This document shows positions 33,377 to 42,481 of a DNA stretch of 64,000 nt, piece after piece (the first letter of the stretch is position 1; every line of letters begins with the position of its first letter). The notes under the pieces are model-generated. The model saw nothing but the letters and a program-made list of their open reading frames with translations. It was not told the DNA's origin and made no database searches. The position numbers and the translations under genes were made by a program. The DNA comes from Galbibacter mesophilus (GTDB lineage Bacteria; Bacteroidota; Bacteroidia; Flavobacteriales; Flavobacteriaceae): contig NZ_JAMQVC010000001.1 in NCBI RefSeq assembly GCF_023721415.1, positions 744,001 to 808,000 on the forward strand, given 5' to 3'.

Positions 33377-34279
33377 TTAAAAATAAAGTTTTTGCGCCAC
33401 CTTAAAAGTATTGGTGTGAGCTGCCACAATTGTTTTGATGTCTGGGGAATAGCCTCCACCCATGCTACATTGCACGGGAATGCCTTGCTCCTTGCATAAT
33501 TCCAATACTATTTCGTCCCGTTTTTTACACCCTTCCATGGACAGACCGAGTCGTCCTAATTTATCGCCTTTAATTACATCGACTCCGCAGAGATAGAAGA
33601 TAAAATCTGGTTTTTGATTGGCAATTAGTTTTGGCAATTCCTTTTCTAGAATGGACAAGTAAGTTTCGTCACCACAATCGTCATCAAGAGCAATGTCCAA
33701 GTCGCTTTTTTCCTTTTTGAAAGGATAATTATTCTTTCCATGCATGGAAAACGTAAAAACCGATTCATCGTTTTCGAAAATGGCGGCAGTTCCATTGCCT
33801 TGATGCACATCGAGATCCACCACCAAAATTTTGTCTGCCAGTTTCTGGTGTTGAAGATATCTCGCAGCAATTGCTTGGTCGTTTAGCAAGCAGAAAGCTT
33901 CTCCATGACCCGAATACGCATGATGCGTACCGCCGGCAATATTCATGGAAACTCCATTTTCCAAAGCAAACTCACAACATTTCATGCTGCCATCCGCAAT
34001 AATGACTTCTCGATTGACCAATGCCTCGGAAAGAGGAAAACCGATTTTTCTAGCCGATCGGGCATCCAGCGTTTGGTTTTTTAAATCGTTAAGATATGCT
34101 GGCGTGTGTACGCGAAGGATGTCTTCATCATTCGGTATAGAAGGTTTGAAAAAGTTTTCTTCGGTTACAATTCCTTCGTGCAAAAGTTGCTTCGGAAGTA
34201 AATCGTATTTAACCATAGGAAATCGATGTCCTTCCGGAAGAGGATGTTGATAAATGGGATGATATGCTATTTTGAGCAT
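33377..34279 (-). CDS. Histone deacetylase family protein (class II-like)
   Basis: 300 residues. GGTHHAYSGHGEAFCLLND holds the catalytic His pair, VVDLDVHQGNGTA the zinc-binding Asp and His, and GVDVIKGDKLGRLGLS the third metal ligand. Bacterial members deacetylate acetylpolyamines, acetoin-related compounds or acetyl-lysine. It lies between metG and tex, flanked on both sides by matching palindromes. The natural substrate is unknown. Confidence 0.93.
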   Translation of the reverse strand: MLKIAYHPIYQHPLPEGHRFPMVKYDLLPKQLLHEGIVTEENFFKPSIPNDEDILRVHTPAYLNDLKNQTLDARSARKIGFPLSEALVNREVIIADGSMKCCEFALENGVSMNIAGGTHHAYSGHGEAFCLLNDQAIAARYLQHQKLADKILVVDLDVHQGNGTAAIFENDESVFTFSMHGKNNYPFKKEKSDLDIALDDDCGDETYLSILEKELPKLIANQKPDFIFYLCGVDVIKGDKLGRLGLSMEGCKKRDEIVLELCKEQGIPVQCSMGGGYSPDIKTIVAAHTNTFKVAQKLYF

Positions 34280-34301
34280 TTTGATTTCAAGATTCTTAAG
34301 A

Positions 34302-34327
34302 CCCCAAAGGTTTCAAAACCTTTGGGG
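34302..34327. repeat. CCCCAAAGGTTT palindrome between metG and the deacetylase gene
   Basis: CCCCAAAGGTTT, three bases, then AACCTTTGGGG: an almost perfect inverted repeat. It is the twin of 33336-33361. Confidence 0.6.
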
Positions 34328-34342
34328 TTTAGAGCTTCTTAC

Positions 34343-36439
34343 TTAATTTATCGTTTTGCCGTTTGGCACTTCAGATTCATCAGGATTAATAAAAACAATT
34401 TTATCATCACTGTTTTCTGTCATTAAAATCATCCCTTCGCTGGTAACGCCACGTAGTTTTCTAGGTGCCAAGTTTACTAGAACAGTTACTTTTTTACCTA
34501 TAATTTCTTCAGGTTTAAAATGTTCTGCAATACCAGAAACTATCGTTCTCTTATCAATACCAGTATCTACTTTTAAAACCAAAAGTTTGTCGGCTTTAGG
34601 CATTTTTTCAGCTTCCAGAATAGTCCCCACCCGAATGTCAAGTTTTGTAAAATCATCGAAAGTGATGGTGTCTTTTTGAGGCACCACCTCAGCAGTTTCC
34701 CCTTTCTGTGCTGCGTTATTTTCTTTTTTGGTCGCTTCCAATTTTTCTAGTTGTTTTTGTATTTCTTCATCTTCCACTTTGGTAAACAGCAAGGATGCTT
34801 TCTCAAGTGTATGTCCGGATGGAAGTAGAATTTCCTTTTCTGCAACATCGTTCCATTGTAAATCGCTTTCCAACTTACTGAAAGCGAGCATTTGCTTTAA
34901 TTTTTCTGAAGTAAATGGAAGGAAAGGTTCACTTACTACGGCTAAACCTGCCGCTATTTGAAGCGCTACGTTCATAATGGTTTTAACGCGCTCTTCGTCT
35001 TGTTTAATTACTTTCCAAGGCTCTTCATCGGCTAGATACTTGTTTCCAAGTCTTGCTAAGTTCATAAGCTCTTGAGAAGCTTCTCTAAAACGGTATTTTT
35101 CAATAGAACTAGAAATAATTTCAGGATACTTTTTTAGTTCCTGAAGCGTTTGTTTATCTACTTCGGAAAAAGTTCCTGCTTGAGGAATTACCCCATTGTA
35201 ATACTTCTGACTCAAAACAACTACCCGGTTGATAAAGTTACCAAAAATAGCTACCAATTCGTTATTGTTCCTAGATTGGAAATCTTTCCAAGTAAAGTCG
35301 TTATCTTTTGTTTCTGGGGCGTTTGCCGTTAATGTATAGCGAAGTACATCTTGTTTTTCAGGAAAATCTTCAAGGTACTCATGCAACCAAACAGCCCAAT
35401 TTTTGGAAGTAGAAAGCTTATTTCCTTCTAAATTCAAAAATTCATTTGCGGGAACGTTTTCTGGCAAAATGTAGTCGCCATGCGCTTGAAGCATCGCTGG
35501 GAAAATAATACAGTGAAAAACAATATTGTCTTTCCCTATGAAATGGATAAGTCTGGAATCTTCCCAAAATGGTTTCCAATCTTTTCCTTCGCGTGCAGCC
35601 CACTCTTTAGTAGAAGAAATATAACCAATTGGCGCATCGAACCAAACATAGAGCACTTTACCATCCGCGCCTTCTACCGGCACCGGAATCCCCCAATCGA
35701 GGTCGCGAGTTACGGCACGCGGTTTTAGCCCCTCATCGACCCAACTTTTTACTTGTCCGTAAACATTGGGCTTCCAATCTTTTTTATGGCCTTTTATAAC
35801 CCATTCCCTCAAAAAAGAATCGTATTGGTCTAAAGGCAAAAACCAGTGTTTTGTTTCCTTTAAAACAGGAATGGATCCAGTGATGGTTGATTTTGGATTG
35901 ATAAGATCCGTAGCATTGAGCGAGCTTCCGCAGTTTTCACATTGGTCGCCATACGCCCCATCGTGGCCACATTTTGGACAAGTTCCCACCACAAATCTAT
36001 CTGCCAGAAACTGTTGGGCTTCTTCATCATATAACTGCTCTGTAACCTCTTCAATAAACTTTCCATCTTCATACATTTTCTTAAAAAACTCCGAAGCTGT
36101 TTGATGATGAATCTCCGCTGAAGTGCGTGAATAATTATCAAAAGAAATACCAAATTCAGCAAAAGACTTCTTGATAATTCCGTGATATTTATCGATGATT
36201 TCTTGCGGAGTTGTGCCCTCTTTTTTAGCTTTCATAGAAATGGCAACACCGTGTTCATCGCTTCCGCAGATAAAAGCCACTTCTTTCCCCTTTAAACGTA
36301 AATAGCGTGCATAAATATCTGCTGGCACATAAACCCCCGCCAAGTGACCAATATGAATTGGACCATTGGTGTATGGCAAGGCAGCAGTAATGGTGAATCT
36401 ATCTCTGTTTTGGGCTGTATCGTTATATTTCTGTGACAT
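34343..36439 (-). CDS. metG: Methionyl-tRNA synthetase
   Basis: About 698 residues from the ATG at 36439; a TTG two codons upstream keeps the frame open. The HIGH motif is in [12 protein letters not shown] and the KMSKS equivalent is [11 protein letters not shown]. The zinc knuckle [18 protein letters not shown] marks the four-cysteine MetG type. A C-terminal tRNA-binding OB domain (about 595-698) starts at [20 protein letters not shown]. It charges tRNA-Met for initiation and elongation. A TATTTTTG element lies just upstream. Confidence 0.97.
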   Translation of the reverse strand: MSQKYNDTAQNRDRFTITAALPYTNGPIHIGHLAGVYVPADIYARYLRLKGKEVAFICGSDEHGVAISMKAKKEGTTPQEIIDKYHGIIKKSFAEFGISFDNYSRTSAEIHHQTASEFFKKMYEDGKFIEEVTEQLYDEEAQQFLADRFVVGTCPKCGHDGAYGDQCENCGSSLNATDLINPKSTITGSIPVLKETKHWFLPLDQYDSFLREWVIKGHKKDWKPNVYGQVKSWVDEGLKPRAVTRDLDWGIPVPVEGADGKVLYVWFDAPIGYISSTKEWAAREGKDWKPFWEDSRLIHFIGKDNIVFHCIIFPAMLQAHGDYILPENVPANEFLNLEGNKLSTSKNWAVWLHEYLEDFPEKQDVLRYTLTANAPETKDNDFTWKDFQSRNNNELVAIFGNFINRVVVLSQKYYNGVIPQAGTFSEVDKQTLQELKKYPEIISSSIEKYRFREASQELMNLARLGNKYLADEEPWKVIKQDEERVKTIMNVALQIAAGLAVVSEPFLPFTSEKLKQMLAFSKLESDLQWNDVAEKEILLPSGHTLEKASLLFTKVEDEEIQKQLEKLEATKKENNAAQKGETAEVVPQKDTITFDDFTKLDIRVGTILEAEKMPKADKLLVLKVDTGIDKRTIVSGIAEHFKPEEIIGKKVTVLVNLAPRKLRGVTSEGMILMTENSDDKIVFINPDESEVPNGKTIN

Positions 36440-36544
36440 TCTCAAAATTTATGAAGTCACAAAAATAAGGATTTTCAACAGAGTTTAACACATAAAGAGC
36501 GTCAATTCCGTAAGGTTAAAATTCCACCCCATTTTTAAGCAATT

Positions 36545-38233
36545 TTAACTTAAAACAATGGATTTACTATAGCTTTTACCGTTGTAGGAGATGCTGTAAA
36601 TGTAATGCCCGCGGTTGAATGTTTTCTTGGCGGCTTCGGTGATATTCACCTTATGCTGACCTTCAAAAGACATTTCGTTTACAATAGTCCCTAAATCTTG
36701 ACCGAGAATGTTGTACAGTTTTATTACCAAATGGGCCGCTGTAGGAACCGTATAGTTTACGTATACATTTTTATCCTCCCCATACGATGGAAAATGCTCA
36801 AAAGTAGTCGCATTTTCAAATTCTGGCATATCCGGCTCAATAATGTCTGGCATTGGATCGCTGCCGTCTACTATGGGACCTTGACCTTCTATAACCGTAT
36901 TATCTACGGAAGAACATGTTAATCCGAGTCCGAGTAAAGAGGCTGTTTGCCCGTTTAGTGCAGCGCTTACCAAATTATTATCAATACAAAGCCATTCGGA
37001 CATAACGGAAGCATACACATCCCTAAAGTCAACTGAATTTTTAAGGTTTCCTCCACGAATTAAATCATTTAAATCAGGATGTTCACCAATAAATCCTTGG
37101 CCTTCAATTCCAGGACCAAAAAGCAGCATTGGTGCTGACGTTCCGTGGTCGGTACCAAAAGAACCATTTTCGTAAACTCTTCTTCCAAATTCAGAAAAAG
37201 TCATACTTAATACTCTTTTATGATGGCCGCCAGCTTCAAGATCTTGATAAAATGCATCTACCGCATCAGCAACTTCTGTCATCAAGCGTTGATGCCTTTC
37301 TGGCTGAGCGGAATGCGTATCAAAACCTCCAAGACTTACCATATAAATTTTCGTTCCCAAACCACCTTTTATCAATCTAGAAACGGTAGCTAATTGTCTT
37401 CCTAAAGAACCATTTGGGAATTCTACGCTATTGGAAGCAGCTTTAAATTTTTCAGAAATAACCCCTGCATATTCGTATGTGGTATTGGCAGCTCCTCTTA
37501 AAAAGTACAATTGTTCCTCATAGGTACAATCAGGCATTAAGTCCAACAAGCTGTGTACCACACCTTCTTCAGCAATACGTTCCAATTCGGTTACATTGTT
37601 AATGGTAAACGCATAATTTACATCGTCTCCTTGAAAAATAAGGTTTCCAATATTCCCAACCTGAATTGCAGCCGGATCAGAAGGCGGATTCAGTAAATAA
37701 TTTGAAAAATCTCCGTGGTTATCAAAATAACGCCCCATCCAGCCAGTTCGGGTTTGATTATTCACATCCGTAGAAGCAAAAATATCCGAAGAACTAAAGT
37801 GGGATAAGTTATGATTTTCATAGCCCACACCATGAACCACTTTCATACCACCGTCGCCCCATAACTTTTCTAGGTTTTCCATATATTTCGGCATATAGAA
37901 AGCATCGTTCAATCGGGTTAGGTTGTTGAAAGGAATATGTATTTTAGGCCTGAAATTGGCATACGTATCAAAATCGTAGGCTGGAATAATGGTGTTAAGT
38001 CCATCGTTACCGCCAGTAAGCCTAATAAGAATTAAAATGTTGTCGTTTTCTGAAGCATTCAATGCCGATGTTAACGGAGACGGCGCGGAAGCCGATAGAA
38101 TATTCCCGCCCAAGAGCATGGAGCCAGAACCTGCAAGTCCCAAGGCTTGAAGAAAAGAGCGGCGTGACCATTTTTCGTGTTCCTCGTCGTGTTTCTCTTT
38201 ATTGTTGAAGGGTGTATAGTTATGATTGCACAT
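36545..38233 (-). CDS. DUF1501 protein with Tat signal and type IX sorting domain
   Basis: 562 residues. SRRSFLQALG at 23-32 followed by a hydrophobic stretch is a twin-arginine signal. The middle (about 60-440) is the DUF1501 domain, related to the alkaline phosphatase/sulfatase superfamily, with RLTGGNDGLNT, GGFDTHSAQ and FSEFGRRVYENGS. The last 80 or so residues (VYVNYTVPTAAHLVIKLYNI onward, ending SISYNGKSYSKSIVLS) match the type A C-terminal domain of the type IX secretion system. The protein is thus predicted to fold in the cytoplasm, cross the inner membrane by Tat and the outer by T9SS. It follows the DUF1800 gene by 12 bp. Confidence 0.88.
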   Translation of the reverse strand: MCNHNYTPFNNKEKHDEEHEKWSRRSFLQALGLAGSGSMLLGGNILSASAPSPLTSALNASENDNILILIRLTGGNDGLNTIIPAYDFDTYANFRPKIHIPFNNLTRLNDAFYMPKYMENLEKLWGDGGMKVVHGVGYENHNLSHFSSSDIFASTDVNNQTRTGWMGRYFDNHGDFSNYLLNPPSDPAAIQVGNIGNLIFQGDDVNYAFTINNVTELERIAEEGVVHSLLDLMPDCTYEEQLYFLRGAANTTYEYAGVISEKFKAASNSVEFPNGSLGRQLATVSRLIKGGLGTKIYMVSLGGFDTHSAQPERHQRLMTEVADAVDAFYQDLEAGGHHKRVLSMTFSEFGRRVYENGSFGTDHGTSAPMLLFGPGIEGQGFIGEHPDLNDLIRGGNLKNSVDFRDVYASVMSEWLCIDNNLVSAALNGQTASLLGLGLTCSSVDNTVIEGQGPIVDGSDPMPDIIEPDMPEFENATTFEHFPSYGEDKNVYVNYTVPTAAHLVIKLYNILGQDLGTIVNEMSFEGQHKVNITEAAKKTFNRGHYIYSISYNGKSYSKSIVLS

Positions 38234-38245
38234 GGTTCTCGTAGG

Positions 38246-39700
38246 TTATTTAAGTTGAAATTCAGGTTGTTTGATGAGGTGTTGCAAAAGGTCAAAAACT
38301 TGTCCCGGCACGGATGGGGAAAGTAAATTCCATGACCCATCGTCGAAATAATTTTGCGGAACCCTGTTTTTAAAAATATCGATAGCAATGTTGTAGTCAT
38401 CTGGAGTATGAAAACCAAATGGTAAAAACCAATCTACAATTTTTCTGGTAATATCTTCTGGATCTATATTTGCAGGTCCGCCCGCTATATCCAAGGCTAG
38501 GTTTGCGAATTGATCTTCATCCATACCAAAAGTTTCATCAATGTAAAACTCCAACATTTTCCACCTTCCAATTAAGGTGCTAGGTCCAATCCAATCCCTA
38601 TCGCGCTGCCAACCCGCAACGTCCACTGGGTTAAACATTTCCTGACCAATCATCCTACAAATGTTTTCTCCATCCATCACCATGTCGGTAGTGGTTTGGA
38701 AACCGGTTTCATTGCAGAAATTAAAAAACACATCAAAATGGCTTTTAATAATTACACCTCGCGCCTCATCATCATAAAAATGTTCACTAGAAAATAGTTG
38801 TGCGAGCACCGGCGCCAATTCAAAATCATTAGCGATAAAAGTATCGGCCAATTGCTGGGTTATAGCAGGAATTTGCATAGGATTTACAAAAAACTCGTAA
38901 AGCTTTCCGCAGACAAAATTGGCGATTTCCTGAGGCCGTTGTTCAAATAATATTGCAATTACATCATCGTAGCCCCAAGCACCCGTCAGACCAAAAATTG
39001 TTTTTGTTTTTGTATCGAAAGCATTCGGATTAAAAAGTATGGGACCACAACCTTCATCACGCTTTACATATCCTGTTAGCGCTCTTGCAGTTTCCTTAAT
39101 ATCTTCTTCTGTATATCCAATTCCTTCACCCAAAGTGAAAAGCTCATAAAGCTCCCGGGCGTAATTTTCATTAGGATTTCCCTTACCACTTTTGTCACCA
39201 TTTAGATATTTCAACATCGCATTATTAATACCAATATCGTATACAAATGTTCTAAAGTTTCCTACGGAATGTGTTTGTAAAAGGGTAATATATTCGTGTA
39301 AATAAGAAGGGCAATCGTATTCCCTAAGTTCTGTAACAAAATGGTTGTGCCAAAAGAAACTCAAACGATCTCTAAGGTTGTTTACACGTAAATCGTTTAC
39401 GTAAGCTTCCTTCCATTCATTAATTTGGGTTCTTTTTATTGCTCGGCTTTCATCTCCATCAGCAGGATAAAAGGTATTATCCCAGGCCGCCCATTCGGGT
39501 TCTGCCGTTAGCGGCATATTAATGGCTTCATCAATAATTTCCGTCGCCAATTGCTCAGCAGTCTTACCTACATGCGATTGGATGGTATCAAATGAAGTTC
39601 CAAAACCGGCTCTTCTGAATAAATGTAAAATGTGCTTGTCCTCTAAGGGTTGACCAAGAGGAGCTAACGAAGCTACGTTACAGTTGGTTTTTGCTAGCAT
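38246..39700 (-). CDS. DUF1800 family protein
   Basis: About 484 residues from the ATG at 39700; the open frame runs further upstream to 39757 but without a convincing start. HLFRRAGFG near the N-terminus is the DUF1800 signature. NHFVTELREY, NENYARELYELFTLG and ARALTGYVKRDEGCG are conserved blocks. DUF1800 and DUF1501 genes are a constant pair in Bacteroidota and Planctomycetota, probably making a secreted complex of unknown activity. No clear signal peptide is visible at the chosen start, which is unusual beside a Tat-exported partner. Confidence 0.85.
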   Translation of the reverse strand: MLAKTNCNVASLAPLGQPLEDKHILHLFRRAGFGTSFDTIQSHVGKTAEQLATEIIDEAINMPLTAEPEWAAWDNTFYPADGDESRAIKRTQINEWKEAYVNDLRVNNLRDRLSFFWHNHFVTELREYDCPSYLHEYITLLQTHSVGNFRTFVYDIGINNAMLKYLNGDKSGKGNPNENYARELYELFTLGEGIGYTEEDIKETARALTGYVKRDEGCGPILFNPNAFDTKTKTIFGLTGAWGYDDVIAILFEQRPQEIANFVCGKLYEFFVNPMQIPAITQQLADTFIANDFELAPVLAQLFSSEHFYDDEARGVIIKSHFDVFFNFCNETGFQTTTDMVMDGENICRMIGQEMFNPVDVAGWQRDRDWIGPSTLIGRWKMLEFYIDETFGMDEDQFANLALDIAGGPANIDPEDITRKIVDWFLPFGFHTPDDYNIAIDIFKNRVPQNYFDDGSWNLLSPSVPGQVFDLLQHLIKQPEFQLK

Positions 39701-39904
39701 TCTTTTGTTAGGTTTTAATAGAACATGGGTCAGCTTTAAAAGATATACGGTGGGCAATCTAAAAAAGATGACGTTCTAAGTAATAATTTAGGGCATCTAA
39801 AAGTAAACATTTTTTCTTAAGAAATAAATACTTTGTTGTTAACTAATTATTTATAGCTGAAAAAGCACTATATTCAAGAATAATTTTCTATAAATTGTTG
39901 AGAT

Positions 39905-40264
39905 TTGGCTACACATAATGAGTTTGGCAAAAAAGCAGAAAAATTGGCTCTTGAACTTTTAGTGAGCAAAGGTTATGAGATATTAGAAACCAACTTTACT
40001 TACCAAAAAGCCGAAGTTGATATTATTGCTCGATTTAATCAAACTATAATCGCAGTAGAAGTAAAAGCGAGAAGTTCCCTTTTCTATGGAGATCCGCAAA
40101 GCTTTGTGAACAAGAAGAAAATCAAACTTATGGTGAAGGCTATGGATTTTTACTTGGTAGACCGTGCTATTGATGAAGAAACACGATTTGATATTGTAGC
40201 AGTTTTTAAGGATAAGGAACAATATGACATAAAACATATAGAAGATGCCTTTTATTTCTTCTGA
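39905..40264 (+). CDS. yraN: YraN family (UPF0102) nuclease-like protein
   Basis: 119 residues. GKKAEKLALELLVSKGYEIL, followed by QKAEVDIIARF and IIAVEVKARS, shows the Holliday-junction-resolvase-like core with the metal-binding D and ExK. The frame begins at TTG (39905) because an in-frame TGA lies two codons upstream, so TTG is the only plausible start. The family is universal and thought to act on DNA, yet is poorly characterised. A hairpin with a T-tract follows. Confidence 0.9.
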   Translation: MATHNEFGKKAEKLALELLVSKGYEILETNFTYQKAEVDIIARFNQTIIAVEVKARSSLFYGDPQSFVNKKKIKLMVKAMDFYLVDRAIDEETRFDIVAVFKDKEQYDIKHIEDAFYFF

Positions 40265-40353
40265 TTTTTCACCCATCTCATTTTACGAAAGCGATTGCGT
40301 TTATTTACGTTAAAAACTATATTTAATTAATTTTCAGCGCTTTAAAATGTTAT

Positions 40354-40379
40354 AAATAAAACATTTCGTTTTATTTTTT
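40354..40379 (+). terminator. AT-rich intrinsic terminator candidate after yraN
   Basis: AAATAAAAC (40354-40362) pairs with GTTTTATTT (40368-40376) across five bases, then TTT. The stem is weak because it is almost all A-T, and it overlaps the next gene's promoter. Confidence 0.35.
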
Positions 40380-40408
40380 GTTTTTAAAGAAAAGTTGACT
40401 TAATTTTA
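40378..40408 (+). promoter_or_regulatory. Candidate promoter of the ACT-domain gene
   Basis: TTG (40378-40380), 20 nt, then TAATTTTA (40401-40408), one mismatch to TAnnTTTG. The ATG follows 25 bp later. Confidence 0.5.
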
Positions 40409-40433
40409 CCACTCCTTAAACCAAACCAAATAA

Positions 40434-41093
40434 ATGAAAACAATATCATCAATCGTAGAGAATTACATTAAGTCTAAGCCATTTTTGCAAAGCGCCTTGG
40501 CTCAAGGAATCATCAACCTTACTTCTTTATCAAGAAACATCAAACCAGAAATTGAAGAACAATTAGGGAAAGAGGTTAGAAATGGGGCAATAGTTATGGC
40601 CTTAAAACGCCTTTCTTCTGAACTTGAATTTAGGGCGACGCATCGAATTTTAAAAGTCCTAAAAAACATCGGGGAAATTACCGTGCGCTCGTCTTTAAGC
40701 GATTATACCTTTTTAATTTCAGATACTATTTTAAATAAACAAGCACGTTTATTACAGGAAATTAATGACAACAAAGATGTGTTTTATACTTCTTCACGTG
40801 GCGTAAACGAAACCAATATCGTGGTGAGTGATTCCATGAACGAAGTGGTAGAGTCGCTTTTTAAAGATGAAAAACTAACCCAAAAAATTGATAAGCTTTC
40901 TTCTATTAGTGTAAAACTGCCAGAGGAAAACGTAATTATTCCCGGTATCTACTATTTCATTTTTCAACGTTTGGCTTGGGAAGGCATCATTTTACACGAA
41001 GTGATTTCCACCACCAATGAATTCACCATTATTGTAAATGAAGACCAGATTGACATCGCTTTTAAAGTGATAAAAGATTTGAAAGGACTTTAA
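40434..41093 (+). CDS. ACT domain-like regulatory protein
   Basis: 219 residues. The N-terminal 70 residues are helical (NYIKSKPFLQSALAQGIIN), a possible DNA- or protein-binding part. The C-terminal part holds two beta-alpha-beta units, with LSSISVKLPEENVIIPGIYYF and EGIILHEVISTTNEFTIIVN, the pattern of ACT domains of aspartate kinases, which bind amino acids. No kinase catalytic region is present, so it looks like a stand-alone sensor. It is conserved in Bacteroidota but has no assigned role that I know. Confidence 0.75.
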   Translation: MKTISSIVENYIKSKPFLQSALAQGIINLTSLSRNIKPEIEEQLGKEVRNGAIVMALKRLSSELEFRATHRILKVLKNIGEITVRSSLSDYTFLISDTILNKQARLLQEINDNKDVFYTSSRGVNETNIVVSDSMNEVVESLFKDEKLTQKIDKLSSISVKLPEENVIIPGIYYFIFQRLAWEGIILHEVISTTNEFTIIVNEDQIDIAFKVIKDLKGL

Positions 41094-41157
41094 AGTTGTG
41101 CGTTTTGAGTTACAAATTATGAGTTGACGATTGTTTTTTCATACTTCATCGTAAAAA

Positions 41158-42459
41158 TTACAACTTCTCAATTTCGTTTTTCAATGCTTCTAACGTTTCT
41201 GGTTTGGCAATGATTTTTTTGTCGCCATTCAGTAAAAAGTAGGTGGGTGTCGCAACAATACTATACTCAACGGCGGTTTGATTGTCCCATTTTCCAGAAC
41301 CGAAAACATGTATAAATTCCGGGTATTCCTTTATGTTATCTTTCCAAGGATTGGCATCGTCTTCTAAACCAAAAGCGACCACTTGAAGTTTCGAAGCATC
41401 CATATTTTGCTTTTCCAAAAAGAGTTTTACCTCTGGAATTTCCTTTAAACAATGCGAACAGGTGCTACTCCAAAAAATCAGTAGATAATGATTGGCGTCT
41501 GATAATTCGTGGAGAGATTTGCCATTCCCTAAATTAAAATTGGGTGCTTTAGCCCCCATACCCGTTTTCTGAAAAGAATTTATCTTAGCTATCAACTTTT
41601 GGTCGCCGTAAGCTTCCGCCAGTTTCAGCAAATAGCTATCTGCAATGTAATTGGCCACTTCGGTGTTTTCTTCCGAAGAAAAATCTTCCCATAAAGATTC
41701 AAAAATAGTTTTCTTTAGAACTGCATTCTCTCCAATTTCAGTAGCAATAAAATCTATGTTTTGTTTGTAAGCATTATTGTCATTTTTATCAGCAAATCGA
41801 TATACATAAATTGTTGCAGCATTAATTAAATAATCAGAATGTTGCAACACCGAATTGCTAAAGTCAATATGATTAAAAAAATTATGCTTCTCCAATGCTA
41901 AATATTCCTTTGCGGAAAGTTGTTTTTCCGGCATGGGAATACGTCCCGTTTTTATAAATTGATGAGCAATTAAACCTTCACTTTGCTTCTCATAGGTGTC
42001 CTGAACCGCTTCAATGGCTTTAAAAACCGTAAAGAAAGTTTCTTTGGAAACATCAGGCTTAAATACTTCCTGAAGCATAGCTTTCGCCTCATCGGCGCGT
42101 TGATTATACTCCTGAAGCATAATATTTTCTTCGGAAGTTAGAAAAGTCACTCCCTCCCCCATTTTGTACTCAAAAGTAATATCTTCACTCCCGTTGTAAA
42201 TGAAATCGAAATAATATTCGTCTTGCGGAATACCAAACACCAATCGATACATTCCTGATGAAAGGTTTTCTTCTAATGGGATTTCAACTCTACCTTCATC
42301 GCTCACATTCTTGTAGGAAATGTAAGCAGGATATTTCGGAGTAACCTGATATAAAAATGCTTGCTTAAACTTTCCTTTTGGCGATAGGGTTCCAGAAATA
42401 TGGTTTTGCGCTAAAGCGAAAAAAGGAAAGACTATAACAAGTAAGAGTATTTTTTTCAT
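41158..42459 (-). CDS. TlpA-like thioredoxin family lipid/envelope oxidoreductase
   Basis: About 433 residues from the ATG at 42459; the frame is open further upstream but would run into mfd. The signal peptide MKKILLLVIVFPFFALAQ directs export. The middle is a long helical DUF4369-like region. The C-terminal 140 residues are a thioredoxin fold with the redox site WSSTCSHCLKEIP and the cis-Pro loop VATPTYFLLNG. It probably reduces or exchanges disulfides in periplasmic proteins, like the TlpA/ResA group. It follows mfd after 22 bp. Confidence 0.88.
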   Translation of the reverse strand: MKKILLLVIVFPFFALAQNHISGTLSPKGKFKQAFLYQVTPKYPAYISYKNVSDEGRVEIPLEENLSSGMYRLVFGIPQDEYYFDFIYNGSEDITFEYKMGEGVTFLTSEENIMLQEYNQRADEAKAMLQEVFKPDVSKETFFTVFKAIEAVQDTYEKQSEGLIAHQFIKTGRIPMPEKQLSAKEYLALEKHNFFNHIDFSNSVLQHSDYLINAATIYVYRFADKNDNNAYKQNIDFIATEIGENAVLKKTIFESLWEDFSSEENTEVANYIADSYLLKLAEAYGDQKLIAKINSFQKTGMGAKAPNFNLGNGKSLHELSDANHYLLIFWSSTCSHCLKEIPEVKLFLEKQNMDASKLQVVAFGLEDDANPWKDNIKEYPEFIHVFGSGKWDNQTAVEYSIVATPTYFLLNGDKKIIAKPETLEALKNEIEKL

Positions 42460-42481
42460 TCTGTGGGCATTATTTTGACAT

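Noticed and set aside
33336-34327. Intrinsic terminators after metG and the deacetylase gene
   Set aside because: The palindromes are good stems, but no T-tract follows on the transcribed strand, so they are listed as repeats.
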